Of a stretch of DNA of 64,000 bases, positions 1 to 7,920 are shown piece after piece (position 1 is the stretch's first letter; every line of letters starts with the position of its first letter). The translations under genes and the position numbers were made by a program. Where the stretch lies: the NCBI GenBank assembly GCA_944389385.1, contig CALXMC010000006.1, positions 20,896-84,895 of the forward strand, given 5' to 3'. The notes below the pieces were generated by a model, which made no database searches, was not told where the DNA came from, and saw nothing but the letters and a program-made list of their open reading frames with translations. The stretch is from an uncultured Alphaproteobacteria bacterium (GTDB taxonomy: Bacteria > Pseudomonadota > Alphaproteobacteria > Rs-D84).

Positions 1-1
1 A

Positions 2-403
2 GCATGCGGAACGGTCAGTTTTTTCATTGCGCCATACGTGCGAAAATTTGGTTTTTATAAATTGTTGGTTACATCAACACTGGGGATGACAGTTATCAAG
101 GTTGTGTCTGTTGTATTAAATAACTTTGCCACGCCATTTATTCAATCATGCGTAAATATTTTTTATGGTATATCATCAACGGCAGAATCAGCGTTGCTGC
201 AAAAAGAATTGTCGCCAAAACAAAGGGCAACCATGGGGTCAATTGTGTCTCTTATGGGTGGCATTTTATCGGCGGGGATATACTGGGCAGTTGGCATAAT
301 TGCCGATGTATCGTCTGTATATTTTGCGATTATTTTGCTGATAGCGTGTAATTTTATCACGGCCGGCGGATATTATTGGATGTTAAAAAAATACAAACAA
401 TAA
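2..403 (+). CDS. MFS transporter, C-terminal part (5' end outside window)
   Basis: The reading frame is open to the left edge, so this is the last ~133 residues of a longer protein. The visible part is strongly hydrophobic, with about four membrane segments separated by short charged loops. A glutamate-rich loop (AESALLQKELSPKQRATMGS) resembles the cytoplasmic loops of major facilitator transporters, where a similar motif precedes a late transmembrane helix. It would act as an inner-membrane secondary transporter; the substrate cannot be told. An ATG at 38 is only an internal methionine. The family is inferred from topology and loop style. Confidence 0.6.
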   Translation, partial: ACGTVSFFIAPYVRKFGFYKLLVTSTLGMTVIKVVSVVLNNFATPFIQSCVNIFYGISSTAESALLQKELSPKQRATMGSIVSLMGGILSAGIYWAVGIIADVSSVYFAIILLIACNFITAGGYYWMLKKYKQ

Positions 404-507
404 ATCACAGGGATGTCCAACCGCCATCACATGATATGTGTTTTTATGCGTTATGCCTTTGTTCTGTATTCTTTTAACTCTGAATATATTTGTCCAAGGT
501 ATTCTTT

Positions 508-678
508 TTACCTGATGACTTTACCTGTTTCGTCGTCATATCTGACCACGGTGCCGTAACTGGCGCAATTTGATTCAGTCAATTTTTGCAATTGTTTTTT
601 TGCTTCGTCATACGAAAAATAAATCTCAGGTAATTCACATCTGTTAAAGATTATTTTCCAAGCACAACGTGTTGCCAT
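508..678 (-). CDS. Small hypothetical protein, 56 aa
   Basis: A short open frame starts at an ATG preceded by AGGAGTAAAA, a good ribosome-binding site. The product starts MATRCAWKII and ends in DDETGKVIR. It is soluble, with a charged middle and three cysteines. It lies just downstream of the AAA+ ATPase gene on the same strand and could be its last operon member. I do not recognise a family. The clear ribosome-binding site is the main reason to call it real. Confidence 0.55.
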   Translation of the reverse strand: MATRCAWKIIFNRCELPEIYFSYDEAKKQLQKLTESNCASYGTVVRYDDETGKVIR

Positions 679-709
679 TTTTTACTCCTTTGGTTAAGTT
701 GTTAAGTTA

Positions 710-2785
710 TCAGTTCAAAAATCCAATTTTGCTTTTATTGTCGGGCAAATTTTTAACTTGTTGTTCTTGGCGCAATTTGCTTAACAATTCAGATTTATCC
801 GTGATACCCAAAATATCCGCTTGCTTTTTTACCGCCGCAAAATCGCCCGGTGTTAATTTGGTCAGGTCGGCAATTTCGTCCAAGTTGGGTGTTTGATTAA
901 AGAAAATCTGGAACGCCGTTACAACCTGATTTTGGGTTAAAAAGTCGTATTTTACCTTGAAACAAAACCTGCGCAAAGCGGCTTTGTCCACATTAGTCAT
1001 CAAGTTAGTCGTGCAAATAAATGGGAATTCGGCATTTTCCATCTGGGTCAGCATTTCGTTTACGGAACTTACCTCCCATGAATGTCTGGCCATGGTTCTT
1101 TCCATCAAGAAACTGTCCGCTTCGTCAAATACCAACACAGATTTTTTTGCGCGCGCCTCGTAAAATGCGTTGGCGATATTTTTTTCAGTTTGTCCGACGT
1201 ACGACGCTTTAATATCGCTGGCGCGTTTTTTTATTATGTTCATTCCCAATGATTCAGCCAAATACTCGCAAAAAGCTGTTTTTCCGGTACCTGGCGCGCC
1301 ATACAGGCACAGTGAAAAATTCGTTAATCCGGATTCTTTGATTTGGCGGGCCAAAACTTCCAGATTTGTATCTGTATTTAATAATCTGGTATCAAATTTT
1401 ATCCCATCATTTTTTTTATTTTGTATGACACTTCCAGTTATCGCATGCATCAAATTATCTATGGTATAATCGATTATTTCACAATTATTCATCATTTTTG
1501 CATTTTTAACCGCCGTGTCAATTACCGACAAAGGCACTTGATATTTATTGACAATGCGTTTCAGTTCTTCATCAGCAATCGCCAAATCATGTTTTTGAAA
1601 TATTCTTTTCCAAGTGTTTATTTTTGCGCGTTCATCGGGGTCAGACATTTCCAATGCCATTGTAAATCTGCGGATATATGCCTTGTCAACATTGTCCAAT
1701 TTATTGGTTATCCATATTACAGGTCTTTTATTTTTTTCCAACACGCGATTCATATACAATTTACTGGTGTTACGGTTGCTGAATGGCGATGAATAAAACA
1801 CGTCTTCGGCTTCGTCAAACAGTATAACGGAATCGTCGTCTTTTTTTAATACAGTCTGTAAATGCGCCAGGTTTGATAATCTGGCATCTTTTCCTTCGTG
1901 ATTTTCAGATGTGGTATACAGATTTAATCCGGCAACGTCGCATACAGACTTTGCAATTTCTGTTTTTCCCGTGCCAGGACGGCCATAAAGTAAGATATTT
2001 ATACCTGTTTGATGACTGGCGGTGCCACCGATTAAAATATCGACCAGTTTATCAAAGTCATTCGACATATAATCAAAGTTTTCGCGTTGTAAATTTGCGG
2101 TCAAAGGCGCCCCGATTAAAACATCGCGAACTTGTTTTGGGGTTTCAAAAGTCATATTCAGCAAATTCAGGAACATAGAACTGAAAGTATTATCACTGTA
2201 ACGCTGCTTTAATATCCCGCATTCAGCCAATGGCCCGTTTGCCGACAGTATTTCTTTTATTTTTTCCGGCGGTACTTTGCATAATACAGACACCAAATCC
2301 GTATTATCATCGTCCATAAAATCGTTGGTTGTTCCATCGCAGAAACATCCCAACAATCTGCGGGTCTGCATGTTCTTTTTTATGAATACCAAGAATTGCA
2401 GTAATTTTCTGCAATCGTCTGATAAATCAAATGCGTCGCATATTACAGAAAAACTTTTATCAAAGTTTTTATTGGTTATATCGACATTATAATCAGTTTT
2501 ATATACGTTAAAAACCGTCACGATTGCTTCGTACACAGAATCATCAGCCAACAAATTATTGCGGCATAATTTCCCGTTTAACAGGTTAACAACGAATTCC
2601 AGTTTGTCGCGATAAGATGCACTTCTGTTGGTGCCATTTAATAATCCAAACATAGAAAAACCGAATAAATCCGAAGAAAAACGTCCCAGTTGGTGAAAAA
2701 ATAATTCTGTATCATCTGGGTCGTATTCACTGTTCATTACATTTTTCAAATAATACAGGGCGATTTGGCGGTCTTTTACGTTCAT
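710..2785 (-). CDS. Tandem AAA+ ATPase
   Basis: A 691-residue protein with two AAA+ modules. The first P-loop (GRPGTGKTEIAKS, about residue 268) is followed by Walker B ILFDEAEDVF. The second (GAPGTGKTAFCEYLAESLG, about residue 500) is followed by VFDEADSFL. Arginine-rich stretches after each (AYIRRF, AALRRFCFKV) fit sensor or finger positions. The first 250 residues have no motif I recognise. Double-ring AAA+ proteins remodel or unfold other proteins with ATP; the target is unknown. It starts at an ATG after AAAGGAACT and is divergent from a WYL regulator, so a regulated stress or defence role is plausible but inferred. Confidence 0.85.
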   Translation of the reverse strand: MNVKDRQIALYYLKNVMNSEYDPDDTELFFHQLGRFSSDLFGFSMFGLLNGTNRSASYRDKLEFVVNLLNGKLCRNNLLADDSVYEAIVTVFNVYKTDYNVDITNKNFDKSFSVICDAFDLSDDCRKLLQFLVFIKKNMQTRRLLGCFCDGTTNDFMDDDNTDLVSVLCKVPPEKIKEILSANGPLAECGILKQRYSDNTFSSMFLNLLNMTFETPKQVRDVLIGAPLTANLQRENFDYMSNDFDKLVDILIGGTASHQTGINILLYGRPGTGKTEIAKSVCDVAGLNLYTTSENHEGKDARLSNLAHLQTVLKKDDDSVILFDEAEDVFYSSPFSNRNTSKLYMNRVLEKNKRPVIWITNKLDNVDKAYIRRFTMALEMSDPDERAKINTWKRIFQKHDLAIADEELKRIVNKYQVPLSVIDTAVKNAKMMNNCEIIDYTIDNLMHAITGSVIQNKKNDGIKFDTRLLNTDTNLEVLARQIKESGLTNFSLCLYGAPGTGKTAFCEYLAESLGMNIIKKRASDIKASYVGQTEKNIANAFYEARAKKSVLVFDEADSFLMERTMARHSWEVSSVNEMLTQMENAEFPFICTTNLMTNVDKAALRRFCFKVKYDFLTQNQVVTAFQIFFNQTPNLDEIADLTKLTPGDFAAVKKQADILGITDKSELLSKLRQEQQVKNLPDNKSKIGFLN

Positions 2786-2814
2786 GGCAGTTCCTTTGGT
2801 TGGTGTTTGCTTAT

Positions 2815-2846
2815 ATTATAAGGAAAACATAGGACAAATTTGGTCC
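2815..2846 (-). promoter_or_regulatory. Promoter of AAA+ gene with GGACAAATTTGGTC operator
   Basis: Read on the minus strand, a TATAAT -10 box lies at 2815-2820. Eleven bases upstream is a near-palindrome, GGACCAAATTTGTCC (2832-2846), which covers the -35 position. The same 14-base core occurs at 4525-4538, again exactly 11 bases from a -10-like hexamer. The natural candidate binder is the WYL regulator encoded divergently. The site and spacing are seen; the regulator assignment is inferred. Confidence 0.6.
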
Positions 2847-2909
2847 ATGGTGCTTGCGCGGCGAAAAAAAATTTATTATCATGACATGTATGGATAAAAA
2901 AGGGGTAAA

Positions 2910-3977
2910 ATGTCGGATATGCGCAAGAATTACAAAAACCTGGAAAGCCGTCTTGAACTGATTAAAGAGTTACGCGCGCGCTATATGACCTTTAACGATA
3001 TCAAGAATTTTTTATCCGAAATGGCCAAACAAAATGGCAAAATTCGGTCGGGGCATAGCATGTACGAATACCAGGTGTGTGACCGAACAGTACGGCGTGC
3101 GTTGGATTTTATCAAAGATATGTACGGCGACCAACTTGAACAAGACGTGATTACAGGCGCGTATAAACTGGAGTTATACGACTTTCCTGAAGATGTTGAT
3201 GCTGCGGAAATCCAGGCATTGGATGTCGCGTTACAAAAAATAGGTAACGATAAAAACGCGGAAAAATTACTGGGAAATCTGAAACAAAAAATTACAGATA
3301 GATTATACCGTAAAATAGAGAACACATCATCCGATAAAGGCCATGCACTTCGGCAAACAAATTGTATAGATCACAAAATAAAATCTCATTACGCATTTGT
3401 TGGACCGCGGTTAATTACAAATATTGACGAAAACACCAAATCTGTTTTGGATTCTGCGATACTTGCCCAGCATCGGATTACATTCAATTATCACGGAAAA
3501 GAAAAAAATGTGTGCCCGTTGGGGATATTACACGGGGATAATAATGTGTACCTGATTGCATGTAATTCTGAACAAGAACAAAATTTTCGGGACGTGCGGC
3601 ATTATATATTGGGTGATATAAAAGACTTGCACGAAACCCAAGACGGATTCTTGGTGAATACGAATTTTTCCATCGAAAAATATGCAAATACTATGTTTGG
3701 AATTTACAATGATGGCGTGATTTACGATATAAAATGGCTTATTCGTGATCCAAAAACTATAGAAATTGCCAGAAAATATGCCTTTCATCCGTCCCAGGAA
3801 TATAAACCCCAGTCCGACGGTTCGTTGATTATTAAAATGCGTGCGGGTGGGCTGACCGCGATAAGCGCATTTTTGGCGCAATGGGGTGGAACGATTATAC
3901 CCATTCAACCCAAGGAACTGATTGACAAATATCGTGAATTGTTGAAAAACTGTCTGAAGTCGATTCCGAAAAAATAA
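2910..3977 (+). CDS. WYL-domain transcriptional regulator
   Basis: A 355-residue protein. Residues 1-70 resemble a DeoR/HTH_11-type winged helix (KNLESRLELIKELRARYMTF..., then VCDRTVRRALDFI as the recognition region). About residues 180-250 form a WYL domain (ITFNYHGKEKNVCPLGILH, NNVYLIACN, a later arginine), followed by a WCX-like C-terminal extension. WYL regulators sense ligands, often nucleotides or DNA fragments, and commonly control phage-defence operons. It is divergent from the AAA+ gene across a 124-base region. A possible own promoter is TTGCGC-17-TATCAT (2854-2882). The ribosome site is AAAAGGGG. Confidence 0.88.
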   Translation: MSDMRKNYKNLESRLELIKELRARYMTFNDIKNFLSEMAKQNGKIRSGHSMYEYQVCDRTVRRALDFIKDMYGDQLEQDVITGAYKLELYDFPEDVDAAEIQALDVALQKIGNDKNAEKLLGNLKQKITDRLYRKIENTSSDKGHALRQTNCIDHKIKSHYAFVGPRLITNIDENTKSVLDSAILAQHRITFNYHGKEKNVCPLGILHGDNNVYLIACNSEQEQNFRDVRHYILGDIKDLHETQDGFLVNTNFSIEKYANTMFGIYNDGVIYDIKWLIRDPKTIEIARKYAFHPSQEYKPQSDGSLIIKMRAGGLTAISAFLAQWGGTIIPIQPKELIDKYRELLKNCLKSIPKK

Positions 3978-3980
3978 TAC

Positions 3981-4005
3981 GCCCCGTTTGGGGCATATTA
4001 TTTTT
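3981..4005 (+). terminator. Rho-independent terminator after WYL gene
   Basis: GCCCC-GTTT-GGGGC hairpin followed by a T-rich run, directly after the WYL stop codon. The next gene converges on it from the other strand. Confidence 0.75.
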
Positions 4006-4021
4006 CGATTTATGACGGTAT

Positions 4022-4471
4022 TTAATTTATTTTTACAGGTTCTATGCCGCATTCGCGATAGCATTTTTCCCAACCGCCATCACGTTTGCTTTTGCAATGT
4101 GCTTCGTCCAACTTTTTGTTTTCAGATTTCAATATCCAACACACAATATTGTTGTTCAGTATATTGGTAACATCCATGTCGCCCGTTAATACTGCGTCAA
4201 TTAAAGTATTTATCGGATTGCAATGTTCATAATGAAAAATCTTTCTGCCGGGATCAACTTTGGTTTGGTTGTTCCAATTCATTTCTTTCAAGTTTATGTT
4301 CATTTTTTTTGCCTGTGCCAAAGCGGCTTGGCTGGCATATTGTACGGGCTTTTGATCGGTTTCATATCTGAACAGTGCCTTTAATATTTTGCTGTATAAT
4401 TGATGTTTTGGGGCGTCGTCATTTTTATATGTTTTTCTGATGGTATTCAAAATTACTGCTTCAATTGTCAT
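4022..4471 (-). CDS. Hypothetical protein, possibly HNH-nuclease-like
   Basis: A 149-residue soluble protein with a good AAAGGAGTG ribosome site. The middle reads FHYEHCNPINTLIDAVL and then VCWILKSENKKLDEAHC. The spacing of an EH pair, a helix, and a later strand ending in E-N-x-x-L recalls the cores of some HNH-type endonucleases (EHxxP...ITxEExxxL), but the match is loose. Its promoter carries the operator also found before the AAA+ gene, so both are probably co-regulated. Treat the nuclease idea as a guess. Confidence 0.6.
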   Translation of the reverse strand: MTIEAVILNTIRKTYKNDDAPKHQLYSKILKALFRYETDQKPVQYASQAALAQAKKMNINLKEMNWNNQTKVDPGRKIFHYEHCNPINTLIDAVLTGDMDVTNILNNNIVCWILKSENKKLDEAHCKSKRDGGWEKCYRECGIEPVKIN

Positions 4472-4507
4472 GAATCACTCCTTTGGTTTTATATTCATGT
4501 GTTACAT

Positions 4508-4538
4508 GATATAATACATGCTTTGGACAAATTTGGTC
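4508..4538 (-). promoter_or_regulatory. Promoter of 149-aa gene with shared operator
   Basis: Minus strand: the operator core GGACAAATTTGGTC (4525-4538) lies 11 bases upstream of a TATATC -10-like hexamer (4508-4513). The architecture matches the AAA+ gene promoter at 2815-2846. No second symmetric arm extends past GTC here, so this copy is slightly less palindromic. Confidence 0.5.
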
Positions 4539-4597
4539 ACACGAATAAAATTTTTTATAAAAAATGAAAAATACTTATGTACAGCCCAGAAAATGGA

Positions 4598-5782
4598 TTA
4601 TTTTGTATTCTGGCACAGGAAATTATTCAAAACCGCAAATTTTGCATTCGAGTATTCATGTAAATACGTTTGGCTTTGTTTTGCAGTGTAATTTATCAGT
4701 TCAGGGTACGACAGAATGTCGTCCGGTGCACTGCCAAGTGTAACGGTTCGGAAATTATTCGTATTTAATCTGTCGTCGTCATCAAAATACAGCGCAACAT
4801 GTTGTCCCAATAAAATTTTTTCCGGCGTGCTTATCTGCGTATCCAATATGCAGTTATATGATACATATTCGGCTTTTGGTGTAATAATTTTGTCCAGACT
4901 GATTTTTTGAGATTTTTGTTGGATTGCGACACGGACGCGTTTTTTGAATTCTTCTAAATCCATACACGGTTCAACCCCGTAATCTTTGGCGCAGATTAAA
5001 ATATCTTTTGGTCTGTGTATATCCAAATCTGGTTCGCTGCGGTCAATTTTTTGCAGTGTCTGCGCATAAGTATTATACACTTTATTGTTACCGGGCATTT
5101 TATCGGACATCAACACATAGAATTGAAATGTATTAAATAAATCTATGTAACACCATAATTTATGATTTTGTCTGAATAATATCAAACTGTGATACGGTGT
5201 AAAAGGCGTTTCCAGTTCAATTCTTAAATCCAACGGATTTAACGCGCAAAACGGAATTAAAGGATAATCGAACGATATATTTGTAATATTTCTGCCAGAT
5301 TTTTGAACATTTAACCCATGTTTGATTTTGTTAAAATCGATGCCTTGGTCCAAAGCATAATTAAATGCGATTTTCGCCATCCCGTTTTTGAACGCTGTAT
5401 TTTCCAGATTAAAATCATAAGATTCGATTTTCAGCGGTAATTCGGTTGCGTCACAGTGTAATGCGCGACTTAAATCGGGACAGTTAACTACTTTGCCGCC
5501 CTTGATATTTGCGTGGTACATTTGTCCATTATAACTGACGGTTCCGGTGCATGGCTGCAAAGATTTTTTATTATTGGTTTTTGAAAAATTATCTATCCCA
5601 GAAATTATCGGGTTAAAAATTTTAGTAAACGGTGCGTCTATATATTTGCTGACATAATTATTGCATTGCGGACAACAAATATCCACAGATTCATACATTC
5701 CGCCAATTGCGTTTTGAATAACGTGTTCGCGACTGCGCTCGGTAATTGGTTGCCCACAATATATACAATTATTTCTGCTCAT
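4598..5782 (-). CDS. HNH endonuclease-domain protein
   Basis: A 394-residue protein whose first 50 residues carry an HNH_5-type zinc-supported motif: CIYCG, then REHVIQNAIGG, then a second CPQCNN knuckle. The remaining ~340 residues have no motif I recognise and may bind substrate or a partner. HNH enzymes nick or cut DNA, in restriction, homing or phage defence. It is the third gene of the accessory island on the same strand, about 125 bases upstream of the 149-residue gene. The ribosome site is weak. The specific role is unknown. Confidence 0.8.
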   Translation of the reverse strand: MSRNNCIYCGQPITERSREHVIQNAIGGMYESVDICCPQCNNYVSKYIDAPFTKIFNPIISGIDNFSKTNNKKSLQPCTGTVSYNGQMYHANIKGGKVVNCPDLSRALHCDATELPLKIESYDFNLENTAFKNGMAKIAFNYALDQGIDFNKIKHGLNVQKSGRNITNISFDYPLIPFCALNPLDLRIELETPFTPYHSLILFRQNHKLWCYIDLFNTFQFYVLMSDKMPGNNKVYNTYAQTLQKIDRSEPDLDIHRPKDILICAKDYGVEPCMDLEEFKKRVRVAIQQKSQKISLDKIITPKAEYVSYNCILDTQISTPEKILLGQHVALYFDDDDRLNTNNFRTVTLGSAPDDILSYPELINYTAKQSQTYLHEYSNAKFAVLNNFLCQNTK

Positions 5783-5852
5783 AACGCATATAAGAATAAC
5801 ACATCTTTTTGTTTTGTCAATATTGTTATCAAGACGGCATATTTTTTTATAT

Positions 5853-6476
5853 TTATGCGATTTTGGTTGTTTTGTTGATTTGTTTTTTGCCTTGGTTGTT
5901 TAATTTGATATATTTTCCCACTGCATCGCAATAGGTCAGACTGGCACGACTGATATGTCGAATTACTATCAGTCGGTCAATATGAGGGTGATTGGTAAAT
6001 TTGATTTCAACCAAGCGTGGGTCATTCTTGGTTTGGACATATTCCGCCGCATGACCGCCCGACAGTTGCAACATAAAACTCCATTGCCATTGCAGGCCAA
6101 AACATACAATGACCTTTTTATCGCCTTGGGTTAATCCGTCCTTGATTACCTTGCGACCATGCAAATCACAAAATGCGTAATAGTCGTCAATATCTATGCA
6201 GTCCACATCGTCAATGTTGGCAAGTGTATTTTGTTTGCGTATCGGGTATAGATTTGCCAGGAATGCGCCCTTGTAATCAACACCCATGGCATCCATAATC
6301 TGACGGATTTTTGGGTAATATTTGTCCTGCCAATCCCACCAGTTGCCAGGTGCGTTTTCGTTGCCGTCACGTTTACCGTATTCCAGTCCGATGAACCAAT
6401 ATTTACTTGCCGGATTTCCACCGTCTATGCCTGCATTGGAATCCAGTGCGACGTGCAGTTTGTCCCAATTCCACAT
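5853..6476 (-). CDS. Hypothetical protein, possibly uracil-DNA-glycosylase-like fold
   Basis: A 207-residue protein with an AGGGAG ribosome site. Ordered short motifs (YWFIGLEYGKRDG near the start, FLANLYPI in the middle, KVIVCFG after it, and RHISRAS near the end) follow the pattern of the uracil-DNA-glycosylase superfamily, in which G-E-x-PG, NLYP, a buried strand and a late H-x-S mark the active site. The match is from memory and partial, so the enzymatic role is uncertain. It sits between the nuclease-like island and tRNA-Glu. Confidence 0.6.
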   Translation of the reverse strand: MWNWDKLHVALDSNAGIDGGNPASKYWFIGLEYGKRDGNENAPGNWWDWQDKYYPKIRQIMDAMGVDYKGAFLANLYPIRKQNTLANIDDVDCIDIDDYYAFCDLHGRKVIKDGLTQGDKKVIVCFGLQWQWSFMLQLSGGHAAEYVQTKNDPRLVEIKFTNHPHIDRLIVIRHISRASLTYCDAVGKYIKLNNQGKKQINKTTKIA

Positions 6477-6511
6477 GTTTTACTCCCTGTGTTTATAGAC
6501 TGACTTAACCA

Positions 6512-6539
6512 CCCCACAAATACATTCGTATTTGCGGGG
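6512..6539. repeat. 28-bp imperfect palindrome, copy 1
   Basis: CCCC-A-CAAATAC-ATTC-GTATTTG-C-GGGG can fold into a hairpin. The same element lies at 28451-28478 in the other orientation, with flanks (ACCACC or GGTGGT, GGGACC or GGTCCC) also conserved, so the repeat unit is about 40 bp. It lies in non-coding DNA next to tRNA-Glu. Confidence 0.75.
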
Positions 6540-6608
6540 ACCCTGGACGTGGAAAGGGCTACAATACTTCGTCGCATAGGTCGCACGAACGCCCACCGCC
6601 CCACACCA

Positions 6609-6631
6609 TAAAAAACGACCACAAGGGTCGT
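6609..6631 (-). terminator. Terminator of tRNA-Glu
   Basis: Minus strand: ACGACC-CTTGT-GGTCGT stem followed by six T residues, 10 bases beyond the tRNA 3' end. Confidence 0.75.
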
Positions 6632-6640
6632 TATTTATCT

Positions 6641-6716
6641 TGGCAGCCCCAACCAGATTCGAACTGGTGTTCTCGCCTTGAAAGGGCGGTGTCCTGGGCC
6701 TCTAGACGATGGGGCC
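6641..6716 (-). tRNA. tRNA-Glu (anticodon TTC)
   Basis: On the minus strand the sequence starts GGCCCCATCGTCTAG, has an anticodon arm with CCTTTCAAGG around TTC, a TTCGAATCTGG T-arm, and an encoded CCA end. The acceptor stem GGCCCC pairs with GGGGCT. All four arms are present, 76 bases including CCA. Confidence 0.95.
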
Positions 6717-6868
6717 AAAACTGCCGCGTTCGGGTAAAAATATTCCCAAAACGCCGCAGAATTATAAACGGATTACACGTAATTGTCAAGACTTAAATAA
6801 TCATCATAAAAAACTGTGGATTTATTTTGATTTATTGCGTAATCTGCCAAAAGCAAATGGTGACGAAT

Positions 6869-7111
6869 ATGGATGATAAAAAATTGCATAACATTATGCG
6901 TGCGTTAATTGTGGCCGCCACCGCAGCCAGCGGCGCGGCAATGGTTGGCTGTGGCGCAAGTCATACGAATTTAATCTCGGGCACGCCGAATGCGCATACG
7001 GCTTTGTCTGGTTTGGGGTTGGCGACTTTGGTGATATTGGCGGCATATCTTGTCGCAACCAGCGCGCGACATAAAAACATATTTAATAATCGCAATCAAA
7101 AGCACAGATAA
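6869..7111 (+). CDS. Small membrane or lipoprotein-like protein
   Basis: I chose the ATG at 6869, preceded by GGTGA, which gives 80 residues. Residues 8-26 form a hydrophobic stretch ending in MVGCG, a possible but imperfect lipobox (Met at -3). A second membrane segment (GLGLATLVILAAYLVA) follows near the C-terminus, which ends in a basic tail. It probably sits in the inner membrane. No family is recognised. The frame runs upstream to a TTG at 6827 without a better ribosome site. Confidence 0.55.
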   Translation: MDDKKLHNIMRALIVAATAASGAAMVGCGASHTNLISGTPNAHTALSGLGLATLVILAAYLVATSARHKNIFNNRNQKHR

Positions 7112-7116
7112 AAAAC

Positions 7117-7143
7117 GGCGCACATGATGTGCGCCATTTTTGT
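7117..7143. terminator. Bidirectional terminator
   Basis: A perfect 19-base palindrome GGCGCACATGATGTGCGCC with A-rich DNA on one side and T-rich on the other lies between two convergent genes and can end transcription in both directions. Confidence 0.8.
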
Positions 7144-7159
7144 TTTATATGCAAATAAA

Positions 7160-7648
7160 TTATTTTGCATCCGCCGCAGGTTCAGCCGCAACCGGAATTG
7201 CAACCGCATCGGCCGGTACGGATTCAACGGTTTCAGTTTCTTCGGCTGTTTCGGATTCGACTGATTCAACCTGTTGGAAAACGATTTCTTTGCCGTCTGC
7301 ATTGCGCAGAGTCAAACGTCCATCGGACAAATCGTATGTTTCAACGGTTGTCATGAATTGGAAATAATCTTGTTCAGTCTGCATCGCGTCCATTGGTCCC
7401 ATCATCATGGTTGATGCGAATGGGCTGAATTTGATGTTGCCCCCATCAGCCTCGTACGAACCGTTGTACAGATTAACAACCTGGCCATTTACGCGCATTT
7501 CATTTGCGTCAAAAGACAGGGTGATATCCGCCCCTTCGCCCGCGGCGACAAAGTTTGCGCCCTTTAACATATCGGGATTTGGAGTGTTATCGCCGCATGC
7601 AGCCAACGCCAAAACGCCCGCGATTATTGCAAAAGATTTGATGTTCAT
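7160..7648 (-). CDS. META-domain lipoprotein
   Basis: A 162-residue lipoprotein. A signal peptide ends in a clear lipobox, LAACGDN, with the modified cysteine at residue 19. Residues ~45-125 match the META/HslJ-like fold: ITLSFDANEMRV, then IKFSPFASTMMMGP, a helix region, and LTLRNADGKEIVF. The C-terminus is a low-complexity acidic tail rich in E, V, P and A. META lipoproteins are attached to the envelope; HslJ is linked to heat and drug tolerance in E. coli, but no specific role can be inferred here. The ribosome site AAAGGGGAAA is strong. Confidence 0.8.
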   Translation of the reverse strand: MNIKSFAIIAGVLALAACGDNTPNPDMLKGANFVAAGEGADITLSFDANEMRVNGQVVNLYNGSYEADGGNIKFSPFASTMMMGPMDAMQTEQDYFQFMTTVETYDLSDGRLTLRNADGKEIVFQQVESVESETAEETETVESVPADAVAIPVAAEPAADAK

Positions 7649-7760
7649 ATTTTCCCCTTTGTTTATGGTTGGGTTAAGTATAGCAATTCGGGCAAAATTA
7701 TCAACAGAATATTATTCCGCATGAAAAATAAAAAACGTCGCGATTGCGACGTAAAATTGC

Positions 7761-7838
7761 TGGCGGGATTGACGGGGCTCGAACCCGCGACCTTCTGCGT
7801 GACAGGCAGACGCTCTAAACCAGCTGAGCTACAACCCC
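7761..7838 (-). tRNA. tRNA-Asp (anticodon GTC)
   Basis: Minus strand: starts GGGGTTGTAGCTCAG, has CTGCCTGTCACGCAG as the anticodon arm (GTC), a GGGTTCGAGCCCC T-arm and an encoded CCA. The acceptor GGGGTTG pairs with CAATCCC. A hairpin (ACGTCGC-GATT-GCGACGT) just downstream at about 7732-7752 probably terminates it. Confidence 0.95.
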
Positions 7839-7920
7839 TGTAAAGCAACGCATATATTATACTGTTCTTTATACAATTGCAAGCAGTTTTTTATTCCATT
7901 ATGGCAAAAAATCAAAATAT

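Noticed and set aside
486..500. Third copy of the GGACAAAT operator
   Set aside because: Only 8-9 bases match and no promoter lies beside it.
7663..7848. Minus-strand ORF starting ...GCSSAGLERLPVTQ
   Set aside because: It lies on top of tRNA-Asp; this peptide is a well-known artefact of translating tRNA sequence.
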